Source: Flagellimonas sp. MMG031 (lineage in GTDB: Bacteria; Bacteroidota; Bacteroidia; Flavobacteriales; Flavobacteriaceae). From it: a stretch of 64,000 nt of DNA. The number at the start of each line of letters is the position of its first letter. The first letter of the stretch is position 1. Where the stretch lies: the NCBI RefSeq assembly GCF_040112705.1, contig NZ_CP157804.1:3218001-3282000 (forward strand). Direction: 5' to 3'. Shown piece after piece: positions 1 to 9,243 of this stretch. A program made the position numbers and the translations under genes. The notes beneath the pieces are model-generated. The model was given only the letters and a program-made list of their open reading frames with translations. It was not told the DNA's origin and did no database searches.

Positions 1-345
1 ATCCACTACAGTTAAAGACTTGAACAGCTCTCGCTTCACAACTGGTCAGGGACAAAATCCATTCCCCAAAATTCGTTAAGACTAAAACCGTACCCTCGGC
101 GGGTGGGCTGTGTGCCGCAGAACCGTGCCGTTTTGGGCCGCTTGCTCTTCAAGTTCAACCATTACTGAAAATAAACCCGGTACATGTGTTTGTGGTTGCG
201 TATGAAACCCTCCGTTTTTAAAAGGATATTGATGCGCCAAAAGTCTTATCGTGTCCTGACGGCGGCAGTCTCGCTTATTTTCATCCGCAACAGTTCATCA
301 CTACGGCCCTCGATCCTGAAATAGAAAACGTTCTTGTCCAGCAAT
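1..345 (-). pseudogene. IS3-family transposase OrfB remnant
   Basis: One minus-strand frame reads fragments typical of an IS3 OrfB N-terminal half: a stretch like ILLKTEGFIRNHKHMYRVYF (the usual LLRREG..NHKRVYRLY block), then KRPKTARF, then GMDFVPDQL, which matches the WSMDFV..D block carrying the first Asp of the DDE triad. In-frame stops occur after the VRTR, YFQ and DQL segments. The rest of the catalytic domain lies outside the window or is lost. It cannot encode an active transposase. Confidence 0.7.
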
Positions 346-393
346 ACCAGCTAGCAAAAACGCTGGATGGAAATATTGTACTCCATCCTTATC

Positions 394-697
394 TTATATG
401 GCTTCCCACGCTTTCAAGACAGCCTCAGAACCTTTTTTAAGCACCTCCTACAGAATCTGATTGCCCTTGCTCAGGTCGGTGACCAGCTTCTTCAACTGTG
501 CAATCTCCTCCTCCAAGTTCTTCAAACTCCGAAGTTGGGAGACACCCAGCCCGCCATATTTCTTTTTCCAGTTGTATAACCTGATCTAGCTGATGTCCAT
601 CTTGCTGCATCCCTCTTGCATATCGGCACCCATCTCCACTTGTTTGATCTCAAATACTATTTACAATTCCGTGTACTTATATCGTCTCTTAAGCAAA
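394..697 (-). pseudogene. IS3-family transposase OrfA remnant
   Basis: The minus strand translates to a degenerate OrfA: RRYKYTEL, then a stop, then VFEIKQVEMGADMQEG, KMDIS, a stop, IRLYNWKKKYGGLGVSQLRS and a heptad region LKNLEEEIAQLKKLVTDLS. The YNWKKKYGGL block and the following leucine-zipper-like segment are characteristic of IS3 OrfA. At least three internal stop codons are present, so it is dead. It lies just upstream (in its own sense) of the OrfB remnant. Confidence 0.75.
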
Positions 698-833
698 TAT
701 TTGTTTAAAGTTAAATATTTATTCGCCCGGATTCTCTGGTTTTATACTGTTTGGTTTAACGGAAGGAGGTAAAAGGAATGAAGATACAAAAAACTCTATC
801 TTCACCAATCTATTTGTAATAAGTCTAAATAAA

Positions 834-865
834 TTTGGGATATTGGGAAACGGAAAATATATTTG
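834..865 (+). promoter_or_regulatory. Bacteroidetes-type promoter for the imelysin operon
   Basis: TTTG at 834-837 and TATATTTG at 858-865 are separated by 20 bp, matching the Bacteroidetes sigma-ABfr consensus (TTTG, 19-21 bp, TAnnTTTG). The transcription start would fall just before the ATG at 897. The match is by eye only. Confidence 0.6.
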
Positions 866-896
866 TTAAAATTATTAATATTAAATCTAAATAAAA

Positions 897-2120
897 ATGA
901 TTTCAAGACAAATAATGGGGGCTGTTATGATTCTTACCGTATTAAGTTCCTGCTCCAACGACAGTTCCAATGAGGTGGATCCAATAATAGCCATCGACAA
1001 TCCTGAGACCTACGTTTTTGATCGAAATGGTGAAAGTTCCGTTTATTTTGGGGGACAGACAACCCGAATTTTGATGTCCGAGGAAATCATTGCCAAGCTA
1101 ATGGATGAGACCACAACGGCTGAAATCCTCAATAGCATGTATGCCCATGAAGAGGCAGGGGCCGACTTTACAAATGCCGACCTGAACGCTTCCAACAAAA
1201 ACCTCAAGGGTAAAACCGCTGCATCATTTGATTTCTACTCCAACAATGCAACCGATCAGGCTTTGATCAGGGCGGATTTCGAAAATTGGATTCAGGTCCA
1301 GGTCGATGAAGTGTACCCTAACTGGAATACGGCGGCCTCTGCAGGGGTAGCCGGGCAAATTGCTGATGGTTCTTCCACCAGATACGTTACGGGAAAAGGA
1401 TTGGAGATGAATCAATTGTTCAATAAATCATTGATCGGGGCCTTGATGGTCGACCAAATTTTGAACAACTATATCAGTGATGGGTATTTGGATGCAGGGA
1501 ACCAAAAGTCGGACAATGATGATGAGATCTTGGAAGATGGGAGTAACTATACCACCATGGAACACTATTGGGATGAGGCATATGGTTATGCTTTTGGTAC
1601 ATCACAAAATCTGGCCGATCCACTGCCCACGATAGGGGAGGACGATAATTTTCTGAACAAATATATTGGACGTGTAGAAAGCGATGATGATTTTGCAGGA
1701 ATTGCGGATGAGATCTATCAAGCGTTCAAGTTGGGCCGTGCGGCCATAGTGGCAAAGGATTACGAAGTAAGGGATGATCAGGCCCAGGTCCTTCGCCAAC
1801 TCATTTCCGAAATTATCGGGATCAGGGCCGTGTATTACCTACAACAGGGGAAAAATGCCCTGGAACAGGAAACCCCTGACTACGGTGCTGCATTTCATGA
1901 CCTGTCCGAAGGATATGGCTTTGTTTACAGTCTACAGTTTACTCGAGTTCCCAACTCAAACGAACCCTATTTCAATAAAGCCGAAGTGGATGCCTTGCTT
2001 GAGGATCTTCTTGATGACGGAGCTAACGGATTATGGGACGTGACGCCGGAAACCCTGGATACTCTTTCCATATCGATTGCCGAAAGGTTTGAATTCACAT
2101 TGGAACAGGCGGCCGATTAA
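897..2120 (+). CDS. DUF4856 lipoprotein of imelysin locus
   Basis: A 407-residue protein with a short lipoprotein signal (hydrophobic stretch ending LSSCSND, Cys at about residue 19), so it is expected to be anchored in a membrane. The mature part contains the pattern I associate with DUF4856: an early YVFDRNGESSVYFGGQT segment, a central NQLFNKSLIGALMVDQILNN helix, and a helical repeat region with EHYWDEAYGYAFG. This family typically sits beside imelysin-family proteins, and here it is the first of four co-directional genes with an imelysin protein, an HTTM protein and a TonB-dependent receptor. The biochemical role is unknown; a part in iron or haem-related uptake is inferred from context. 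The start follows a good Bacteroidetes promoter. Confidence 0.8.
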   Translation: MISRQIMGAVMILTVLSSCSNDSSNEVDPIIAIDNPETYVFDRNGESSVYFGGQTTRILMSEEIIAKLMDETTTAEILNSMYAHEEAGADFTNADLNASNKNLKGKTAASFDFYSNNATDQALIRADFENWIQVQVDEVYPNWNTAASAGVAGQIADGSSTRYVTGKGLEMNQLFNKSLIGALMVDQILNNYISDGYLDAGNQKSDNDDEILEDGSNYTTMEHYWDEAYGYAFGTSQNLADPLPTIGEDDNFLNKYIGRVESDDDFAGIADEIYQAFKLGRAAIVAKDYEVRDDQAQVLRQLISEIIGIRAVYYLQQGKNALEQETPDYGAAFHDLSEGYGFVYSLQFTRVPNSNEPYFNKAEVDALLEDLLDDGANGLWDVTPETLDTLSISIAERFEFTLEQAAD

Positions 2121-2224
2121 CATGTATTGGAAATGTTGGACGACGGTGGATATTGGTGAAATTCCGGTTCATTGACTATCTTCGTCCAATATTTAATTGG
2201 AATAATTAAAAATAACTACATGAT

Positions 2225-3367
2225 ATGGGTAAAAAATGGTATTTTGTCCTAACGTTAACTTGGTTGGTTTGTGCCTGCTCTTCCGATAGCTCGGATGTTC
2301 CTTCAGATGATATGGGTATTGATCAGGGAGCTGAACTTACCTTCGATAGAAAGGCCATGTTGATCAATTGGACGGATAATATTATCGTTCCTTCCTACAA
2401 GGAACTACAAAGTGATCTATTGGATTTGAAAACAGCTTTTGATGCATTTGTTGCTGTCAAAAACGTGGATAATCTCGTCATCTTCAGGCAAGCTTGGGCA
2501 GATGCTTATATATCTTGGCAGGGTGCTGCCATGTTCGAGATTGGTCCTGCGGAAGCTAATGGCTATCGTTCGAATATGAACACTTTTCCTACCGATACCA
2601 CCTTGATTGCCTCTTTCATCGATTCAGGAAGCTATGACTTCTCTTTGTCCTCAAATAGGGATGCCAAGGGCTTTCCGGCTCTGGATTACCTTTTGAACGG
2701 CTTGGAAGGCACGGATGAGGAATTGGTTGCAAGATGGGCCGAGGGTACCGAAGCAGACAATACCATGGATTTGATCGAAGCCATTTTGGTCGATATGCTT
2801 TCCTTGACCGATACTGTGGTTTCCGGATGGGAGGATGGCTATCGCAATACCTTCGTGGAAAACGATGGGTCGTCCGCCACGGCTTCGGCGGACCGTTTTG
2901 TGAACGATTATATCTTTTATTACGAAAAGTTCTTAAGGGCAGGAAAGATGGGTATCCCGTTGGGTGTGTTTTCCGGTACACCGCAACCTGCTACCCTGGA
3001 GGTATATTACAGACCGGAACTTGGCAAATCCATGTTTTTGGCCGGGATGGATGCTGTTCAGGATTTTTTCAATGGAAAGCATTATGGTTCCAATACCTCT
3101 GGGGAGAGCCTTGCATCCTATTTGGACGATTTGAACACCTTGAAGAACGGTGATGATTTATCACAATTGATTAATGCCCAATTTGATCTCGCCAGGGGGA
3201 TGGTACAGGATTTGGGTAGCTTTAGGGATGAAATAGAACAAAATTCACCTCCCACGAACATGTTGCTTGCCTATGATGAGGTGCAGCGCATTGTGCCTTA
3301 CTTCAAAGTTGATATGGTGTCGGCTATGAGCATCAGTATCGATTATGTTGATGCCGACGGTGATTAA
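2225..3367 (+). CDS. Imelysin-family (IrpA-like) lipoprotein
   Basis: A 380-residue all-helical lipoprotein with signal ending VCACSSDSS. Segments such as MLINWTDNIIVPSYKEL, the AWADAYISWQGAAMFEIGPAE helix and the later second-repeat helices match the imelysin (peptidase M75) fold of iron-regulated surface proteins. The conserved GxHxxE-type motif of the family appears here as GFPALDYLL, so the histidine is replaced by proline and the acidic residue is Asp; this suggests a binding rather than metallopeptidase role, although peptidase activity of the family is itself doubtful. It lies 104 bp after the DUF4856 gene and its TAA is directly followed by the ATG of the HTTM gene, indicating one operon. 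Confidence 0.85.
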   Translation: MGKKWYFVLTLTWLVCACSSDSSDVPSDDMGIDQGAELTFDRKAMLINWTDNIIVPSYKELQSDLLDLKTAFDAFVAVKNVDNLVIFRQAWADAYISWQGAAMFEIGPAEANGYRSNMNTFPTDTTLIASFIDSGSYDFSLSSNRDAKGFPALDYLLNGLEGTDEELVARWAEGTEADNTMDLIEAILVDMLSLTDTVVSGWEDGYRNTFVENDGSSATASADRFVNDYIFYYEKFLRAGKMGIPLGVFSGTPQPATLEVYYRPELGKSMFLAGMDAVQDFFNGKHYGSNTSGESLASYLDDLNTLKNGDDLSQLINAQFDLARGMVQDLGSFRDEIEQNSPPTNMLLAYDEVQRIVPYFKVDMVSAMSISIDYVDADGD

Positions 3368-4735
3368 ATGAAGCTGATTCCAAGAACATATCTCAAAGAA
3401 AATACGGAGGCCGCCCCTTTGGCGGTCTTTCGTATTTGCTTTGGAATTATGATGTTTGTTGGGATTCTCCGTTTTTGGGCCAACGGTTGGATTGAAAAAT
3501 TATATCTGGAGCCCCAATTTCATTTCTCATATTATGGCTTTGAATGGGTAAAGCCTTTGGGAGTGGTAACCTATTTCATATTTGTGCTCTGTGCTTTTTC
3601 GGCCATAGGAATTGCCTTGGGGTATAGCTATAGAATATCCATAATACTGTTTTTTTTGTCCTTTACCTATATTGAACTGATGGACAAAACCACCTATTTG
3701 AATCATTATTACTTTATTAGCATACTGTCTTTTTTAATGTTGTTTCTACCGGCCAATGTATATTTTTCAGTAGATGCCAAAAAGGGATATGTCCAAACCT
3801 ATCAATTGATACCAAAATGGACGGTAGACAGTATCAAACTTCTTTTGGGCATGGTTTATATCTATGCGGGATTGGCCAAACTCAATTCGGATTGGTTGAT
3901 GGAGGCCATGCCGCTCAAGATCTGGTTGCCCTCCAAGTTCGATCTGCCCCTAATCGGGGATTGGTTGTCCAAGGAGTGGGTCCAATATGGATTTAGTTGG
4001 GGAGGTGCACTTTATGATTTGACGATACCTTTTCTTCTTCTATATAAAAGAACCAGATATATTGGCTTTTTCTTGGTGATTTTTTTTCATGTACTGACGC
4101 GGGTTCTATTTCCCATTGGAATGTTCCCATATATCATGATCGTATCCGCACTCATATTTTTTGATGCCAGGCTTCACCATAGGGTTTTGACCATCTTATC
4201 AAGAATCATGGGGATTACCAAAAATAAGTTCGATAACGGAAAAGCCTTTGTTGATAAAACAGGACTTATGACAGGGATAAAATATAGTGCGGTCACTATA
4301 TTTTTCATGTTTCAACTATTGTTTCCATGGCGATATCTTTTGTATCCGGGCGAATTGTTCTGGACGGAAGAAGGTTATAGGTTTTCATGGCGGGTAATGC
4401 TTATGGAGAAGTCCGGCTATGCCCAGTTCAAGATTGTGGACAAAGCGACCCAGAAATGGTTTTACGTCGACAACAGTGATTTTTTGACCCCCTTCCAGGA
4501 AAAGCAAATGGCATTCCAACCGGATTTTATCGTTCAATATGCACATTACCTAAAGAATCATTTTGAAAAGGACGGGCATCGAAATATCGGGGTCTACGTG
4601 GAATCGTGGGTTACGCTGAACGGACGCCTTAGTCAACCTTTTATCGATCCAAAAGTTGATTTGACCAAAGAGAAGGATGTATGGGAACACAAAACATGGA
4701 TATTACCATTTAATGATGAAATCAAAGGTATTTAG
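3368..4735 (+). CDS. HTTM-domain membrane protein
   Basis: A 455-residue polytopic membrane protein. The N-terminus (LAVFRICFGIMMFVGILRF, then a FHFSYYGFEWVKPLG segment) and the block YAGLAKLNSDWL followed by KIWLP match the horizontally transferred transmembrane (HTTM) domain found in vitamin K-dependent gamma-carboxylases and their bacterial relatives. About nine hydrophobic segments are visible, followed by a C-terminal soluble region of roughly 120 residues beginning near WRYLLYPGELFWTEEGYRFSW, which resembles the C-terminal part of carboxylase-like proteins. The ATG immediately follows the stop of the imelysin gene, so translation is coupled, and its end overlaps the TonB receptor start. 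Its reaction is unknown; carboxylation has not been shown for this bacterial subgroup. Confidence 0.85.
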   Translation: MKLIPRTYLKENTEAAPLAVFRICFGIMMFVGILRFWANGWIEKLYLEPQFHFSYYGFEWVKPLGVVTYFIFVLCAFSAIGIALGYSYRISIILFFLSFTYIELMDKTTYLNHYYFISILSFLMLFLPANVYFSVDAKKGYVQTYQLIPKWTVDSIKLLLGMVYIYAGLAKLNSDWLMEAMPLKIWLPSKFDLPLIGDWLSKEWVQYGFSWGGALYDLTIPFLLLYKRTRYIGFFLVIFFHVLTRVLFPIGMFPYIMIVSALIFFDARLHHRVLTILSRIMGITKNKFDNGKAFVDKTGLMTGIKYSAVTIFFMFQLLFPWRYLLYPGELFWTEEGYRFSWRVMLMEKSGYAQFKIVDKATQKWFYVDNSDFLTPFQEKQMAFQPDFIVQYAHYLKNHFEKDGHRNIGVYVESWVTLNGRLSQPFIDPKVDLTKEKDVWEHKTWILPFNDEIKGI

Positions 4736-7187
4736 AAGTACGGTCGTTTTGTTTTTATTTGCTATTCACAGTTGGGGGCAAGTGGTTATTTCAGGGAAGG
4801 TTACCGATTCTGAAAACTTACCTGTTTCGGAAGCCGAAATATATTTATCGGAACTTCAACGAACGGTCTTGACTTCGGAGACCGGGTATTTTGAATTTAA
4901 GGATGTTCCAATAGGCTCGTATTCCTTAATAGCTTTTGCATATGGATTGAAACTGCACAGACGTAATCTTGAGGTAAAATCGGATATGGAAATCCATATT
5001 TCGATGGAACCTTTGGGAGAAGCTTTGTCTGAGGTGGTTTTGACCAACCAACGGGAACAAATATTTAAGCTACAATCCTTAAAAAAAGTGGAGGGAACGG
5101 CTATTTATGCTGCTAAGAAAAGTGAAGTGGTTCTGGTCGATAACCTTACTGCCAATCTAGCGGCCAATAATCCCAGACAAATATACGGTCAAGTAGTAGG
5201 GTTGAACATTTATGAAAATGGTGATGCCGGGCTGCAATTGAACATTGGAGGTAGAGGTTTGGACCCCAATAGAACTGCAAATTTCAATGTCAGACAGAAC
5301 GGGTATGATATCAGTGCCGATGCACTTGGATACCCCGAAAGCTATTATACCCCACCTGCCGAAGCATTAAGGGAAATCCAAGTAGTACGGGGAGCAGCCT
5401 CTTTACAATATGGACCACAGTTTGGGGGATTGGTCAATTTTAAGTTTAAAAGGCCCAATCCTTCCAAAGAAATAGAACTAATTTCAAGACAGACACTGGG
5501 CTCATATAATCTTTATACCAGCTTTAACAGTTTGAGCGGTACGGTGGGGGACTTTAGCTACTATACGTACCTTAACTATAAGGAAGGTGATGGTTTTCGG
5601 CCCAATATGGTTTTTAACAGTAGGAACTTTCATGGACACTTTTCCTATAAAATTACCGAGAGGACCAGCTTGGCACTTGAAACCACATTTTTTAATTATT
5701 TGACCAAACAGCCTGGAGGATTGACCGATTCCCAATTTTTGGAGGATCCATCATTCAGCAATAGAGAGCGGAATTGGTTCCAGGTGGATTGGAAGTTGTT
5801 TTCCCTTCGTTTGGATCATCAATTTTCCAAAAACACGGATTTTAGCCTAAACCTTTTTACCTTGGATGCTTCACGCAGTGCTTTGGGCTTTAGGACCAAT
5901 CGCGTATCACAACAGGATGATCCAAGTGAACCACGAGAACTGTTACAGGACAATTTTTCCAATTGGGGAGCAGAAGGTCGTTTACTGACACGTTACAAAA
6001 TGGGAGGTAAGGATAATGCGGTATTGTTGGGTATCAAATATTATCAGTCTTCCAATAAACAAAAGCAAGGGCCTGGAAGTGCTTCTGATAGCCCCGACTT
6101 TAGTTTTGCCGACGATCAATATCCAAATTATGAAAGACAATCACAGTATGAATTCCCTAATCTTAACCTTGCAATTTTTGGTGAGAATATTTTTACCATT
6201 TCCGATAGGTTATCTGTAACCCCAGGATTTCGGTATGAATATATCAAAACACAGGGAAAAGGTAGCTATAAGAATATTGTTTTGGATTTAGCAGGAAATC
6301 CACTTCTCAATGAAGATGTACCAGAAGATAGGATTTTCGAACGTAGTTTTTTGCTATTAGGTGCAGGCCTCAGCTATGAGCTTGGGGCAAATAGTGAACT
6401 CTATGCCAATTTTTCACAGAACTATAGATCGGTTACCTTTAATGATATCCGAGTGGTCAACCCTACCTTTCAGGTGGACGAAAATATTTCCGATGAAAAT
6501 GGATTTACGGCCGACCTGGGGACCAGGGGGCGATGGAAAAAATACCTGAAATATGATTTAAGTGTCTTCGGGCTGCTATACGATGACCGATTGGGTGAAG
6601 TGCTTCGTAACGAAACCCAGGTCAATGCTAATGGTGAAACCGTGGAAACTGGACGTGTCGTTCGATTTAGGGGGAATATAGGGACCGCTTTTTTATATGG
6701 CCTCGAATCTTTTGCCGATGTAAATTTGAAACCGCTATTATTTAGTCGAAATGACAATTTGAAGTTCAATTATTTTGTAAACTTGGCCCTTACCGGTTCT
6801 GAATATATTTCTTTCGAAGAAAATAACGTCGATGGTAACCAAGTGGAATTTATACCCGAGGTAAATCTTAAAACAGGGTTCAATGTTGGATATGGCAATT
6901 TCTTGGGAAGCATACAATATACGTACCTGTCGGAACAATTTACCGATGCGACCAATGCACCCCGTGATGTCTACGATAATCAGAGGGGGATTGAAGGTAC
7001 AATTCCAGCTTATGATATCATGGACCTATCGCTTTCCTATGTCTTTGATAGGTTCAAAATAGAAACAGGAGTGAATAATCTATTGAATAGTTCCTATTTT
7101 ACTAGGAGGGCCACAGGTTATCCGGGTCCTGGAATCATTCCTGCCGAACCAAGGACTTTTTACATGACTTTTCAGATTAAATTGTGA
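4713..7187 (+). CDS. TonB-dependent outer-membrane receptor, FecA-like
   Basis: About 825 residues. I choose the ATG at 4713 (or 4716), because it gives a clean signal peptide, MKSKVFRSTVVLFLFAIHSWGQ, and overlaps the upstream HTTM gene by about 20 bp. Residues 25-105 form a carboxypeptidase-regulatory-like domain (VTDSENLPVSEAEIYLSE), followed by a plug domain with the NIGGRGLDPNRTANFNVRQNG and IQVVRGAASLQYGPQFGG blocks typical of FecA-like siderophore or ferric citrate receptors, then a 22-strand barrel ending in a YMTFQIKL aromatic-rich strand. It is the outer-membrane transporter of the operon and the strongest argument that the cluster handles iron or an iron chelate. Confidence 0.9.
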   Translation: MMKSKVFRSTVVLFLFAIHSWGQVVISGKVTDSENLPVSEAEIYLSELQRTVLTSETGYFEFKDVPIGSYSLIAFAYGLKLHRRNLEVKSDMEIHISMEPLGEALSEVVLTNQREQIFKLQSLKKVEGTAIYAAKKSEVVLVDNLTANLAANNPRQIYGQVVGLNIYENGDAGLQLNIGGRGLDPNRTANFNVRQNGYDISADALGYPESYYTPPAEALREIQVVRGAASLQYGPQFGGLVNFKFKRPNPSKEIELISRQTLGSYNLYTSFNSLSGTVGDFSYYTYLNYKEGDGFRPNMVFNSRNFHGHFSYKITERTSLALETTFFNYLTKQPGGLTDSQFLEDPSFSNRERNWFQVDWKLFSLRLDHQFSKNTDFSLNLFTLDASRSALGFRTNRVSQQDDPSEPRELLQDNFSNWGAEGRLLTRYKMGGKDNAVLLGIKYYQSSNKQKQGPGSASDSPDFSFADDQYPNYERQSQYEFPNLNLAIFGENIFTISDRLSVTPGFRYEYIKTQGKGSYKNIVLDLAGNPLLNEDVPEDRIFERSFLLLGAGLSYELGANSELYANFSQNYRSVTFNDIRVVNPTFQVDENISDENGFTADLGTRGRWKKYLKYDLSVFGLLYDDRLGEVLRNETQVNANGETVETGRVVRFRGNIGTAFLYGLESFADVNLKPLLFSRNDNLKFNYFVNLALTGSEYISFEENNVDGNQVEFIPEVNLKTGFNVGYGNFLGSIQYTYLSEQFTDATNAPRDVYDNQRGIEGTIPAYDIMDLSLSYVFDRFKIETGVNNLLNSSYFTRRATGYPGPGIIPAEPRTFYMTFQIKL

Positions 7188-8032
7188 CATGGGCCATCTT
7201 GATGCGTCCATCATATCATCCCGACGAAATGGGTTTTGAAACAACCCAAAATAAGTAAAATTATAAGGAAATCAGTTGGTTACATATTTTCTGATTTCAT
7301 TTGATTTCCTTTAAAAATTGTTCAAAAGTGACCCGTTCGTTGACCTTAAGGGGGGAGTATTCGACCGACGAACCAAGCTCATTTCCTTCATTAACTCGGT
7401 AACCCATCAGTATTTGACTTTTATCTCGATTTGACTTTGAAAACAAAATCGAGTATTCATCTAAAATGGGAGTACATGGGCGTTTCATTAACTTTTTGTT
7501 TTCATTATTGACTCAATATGGCCAAGGAAAAGATGCTTTAGCTCCCGTTTATACACGTGCTATCCTGGATGGAGAACGCGCTGAAAACAGTCTTAAACGC
7601 ATGACCTAAGAAATCTTTTGGGGTTCAAAAGCTAAAAAAAGGTGCGGATATGGTAGGACTTCGGTAAGAACTAAAAAATATTTTCCGTGATAATGGTGCA
7701 TTTGTTTCAGGATGTTAGTATACCAGTATTCATTGGTAATAGTGGTTTAGGACATTCAAGTCAATAATGGTACATGCGCATTGTAAAGGTTTAGAAACTG
7801 TAACATGAAAAATATAAAAATGCCCTAATCACCTACCTACATGTTGACATAACATTTTAATCATAAAATGGATGTGACTTACATACCTTATGTATCAGCA
7901 ATGACGCGTTTGGGGTTTGTTTATCAAGAAGGGGTATGTTCTTTGAAACTGGTCAATTTTTTGGTGTATTGGGACAGATAGAAAAATGACCTAAAGGAGT
8001 TGTAGACTGATCGGATTTGTGACAGTGTATTA
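7188..8032. other. Gene-poor stretch with weak gene relics
   Basis: No convincing gene. A 63-codon minus-strand frame (7297-7488, ending VTFEQFLKEIK) and a short plus-strand fragment near 7500-7610 (reading GQGKDALAPVYTRAILDGER before a stop) look like remains of degraded genes rather than functional ones. I cannot assign either to a family. Confidence 0.4.
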
Positions 8033-8236
8033 TCAATTACAGCAACCAATACCCGATTGGACGGGTGGACACGCAACTGTACCATAGGAACAAAAAACAC
8101 AACAATCCCTCTCTTTGGGTTTTAGTACTTTATTACAATTTTCACAGTCGTAAAAGAATTGGCAGGCCTTCGCCGGCATTTCTTTCTCTTTTTGGTGACC
8201 ACAGTGCGGACAGGTAACAGTAGATTTTAATACCAC
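8033..8236 (-). CDS. GDCCVxC-type small cysteine-rich protein
   Basis: A 67-residue protein: an N-terminal zinc-ribbon-like CPHCGH with a second pair CENCNK, then the block RDCCVFCSYGTVACPPVQ and a C-terminal GIGCCN. This matches the GDCCVxC-domain family of small proteins linked to mercury resistance genes, some members of which are selenoproteins. Here the family glycine is Arg and the reactive position is an ordinary cysteine codon, not UGA. It sits 5 bp downstream of merTP, so it is the third gene of the operon. A metal-binding or chaperone role is inferred from context; no biochemical role is established to my knowledge. Confidence 0.8.
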   Translation of the reverse strand: MVLKSTVTCPHCGHQKEKEMPAKACQFFYDCENCNKVLKPKERDCCVFCSYGTVACPPVQSGIGCCN

Positions 8237-8241
8237 CTCAA

Positions 8242-8844
8242 TTACTCCATGATTTTGTAACCTGTCTTACCAATGGCGGTCTTTATTTCGTCTGGCGTTA
8301 CCGTACCCTTGTCATACTTTACAAAAGTCCTGGATGTACCATAGTCCGCATTAACTTCCAAAATACCCTCCAATTGATTGACTTCGTGTTCGATATGGGC
8401 TTCACAACCTGCACAGGTCATCCCCTGGATTGAATAGTTCAACTCACCTACATTTCTTTCGGATACATAAAAGACCTGTTTCTCAATATTTGAATTGGGA
8501 TAAAATAAATGTGAGTAATATGGAAAAGCCAACATGAAACCAGCAAAAATGGTCACCAAAAATAGAAATGTTTTGGATTGGATGAATTTAGGTTTGTCAT
8601 CCCCACAAACACAATTACTATTTTGTGGGAGTGGTTTTGTTAGCCTGTACCAGGCAAATCCAAGGATTGAAAAGGTCAGGCCTATTAAAATTGGCCTGTA
8701 CGGCTCTATCCAAGAAAAGGTCGCAGCTATACCTGTGGCGCCCGAAAACAATGCCAATACTGGGGTGATACAACATAGAGAGGCCACAATCGCCGAGAAA
8801 AGGCCAGCAAAAATACCTTGGTTGGGGATTCTCGTCTTTTTCAT
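8242..8844 (-). CDS. merTP: Mercuric transport protein MerTP (MerT-HMA fusion)
   Basis: About 200 residues. The first half is MerT-like: a first transmembrane helix with SLCCITP (the vicinal cysteine pair that accepts Hg(II)), a second helix near ILIGLTFSILGFAWY, a cytoplasmic CVCG pair and a third helix near FLVTIFAGFMLAFPYY. The C-terminal ~70 residues are a heavy-metal-associated domain with MTCAGCEAHIEHEV and the usual beta-alpha-beta-beta-alpha-beta pattern, as in MerP. I use the ATG at 8844, two bases after the TAA of the ArsR gene, rather than the upstream ATG at 8874 that would overlap it. No mercuric reductase gene is present, so imported metal would have to be dealt with elsewhere. 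Confidence 0.88.
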   Translation of the reverse strand: MKKTRIPNQGIFAGLFSAIVASLCCITPVLALFSGATGIAATFSWIEPYRPILIGLTFSILGFAWYRLTKPLPQNSNCVCGDDKPKFIQSKTFLFLVTIFAGFMLAFPYYSHLFYPNSNIEKQVFYVSERNVGELNYSIQGMTCAGCEAHIEHEVNQLEGILEVNADYGTSRTFVKYDKGTVTPDEIKTAIGKTGYKIME

Positions 8845-8845
8845 T

Positions 8846-9217
8846 TTATGCAATTTTTCTTTTGGATTGTACATTGGTTAAAATGGCGGCAAAAAATGAT
8901 TCATTCTTCTTTGAAATGTGATAAAATATGGTCTGGCCCTCCCTGCGTGCACCAATGATCTTAGCATCCTTCATTTTACGTAAATGTTGTGAAACAGCGG
9001 GAACACTCATTTCCAAAATATCTGCAAAGTCACAGGGGCATAACTCAAACTCCTTTTGCAATAAGAACAATATTTTGAAACGAACTTCATTACCTGCAAG
9101 TGCCATCAATCTACTTATGTCCTCTATGGAATCAGTATTGCTGTTCAGACTTTCTTTACAACGAATGATTTGTTGATGGTCTGCTTCTGCTCTGGTACAG
9201 CTAACTTCGAGTTTCAT
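8846..9217 (-). CDS. ArsR/SmtB-family metal-responsive repressor
   Basis: A 123-residue winged-helix protein. Residues 36-105 hold the ArsR fold: LMALAGNEVRFKILFLL, then ELCPCDFADIL, the recognition helix SVPAVSQHLRKMKDAKII and the wing RREGQTIFYHIS. The ELCPCD motif in the alpha3 region is the classic metal-sensing CxC site of ArsR-type sensors. Additional cysteines lie near the N-terminus (SCTRAEA, RCKES). It is the first gene of the merTP operon and a long inverted repeat lies just upstream of its start, so autoregulation released by thiophilic metal is the natural inference. Confidence 0.9.
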   Translation of the reverse strand: MKLEVSCTRAEADHQQIIRCKESLNSNTDSIEDISRLMALAGNEVRFKILFLLQKEFELCPCDFADILEMSVPAVSQHLRKMKDAKIIGARREGQTIFYHISKKNESFFAAILTNVQSKRKIA

Positions 9218-9243
9218 AGGAAGAATTTGCCATAAATATATAA

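Larger units (their letters stand above)
1..697 (-). mobile_element. Decayed IS3-family insertion sequence
   Basis: The minus strand reads through a recognisable OrfA (helix-turn-helix plus leucine-zipper-like region) followed by an OrfB-like integrase segment, in the order expected of IS3-family elements, but both are interrupted by several stop codons. No terminal inverted repeats could be identified, and the OrfB part runs off the left edge. It is an inactive relic. The family assignment rests on reading the translated fragments, not on a database hit. Confidence 0.75.

Noticed and set aside
8033..8236. Selenoprotein version of the GDCCVxC protein
   Set aside because: The reactive position is a cysteine codon and there is no in-frame UGA within the conserved part.
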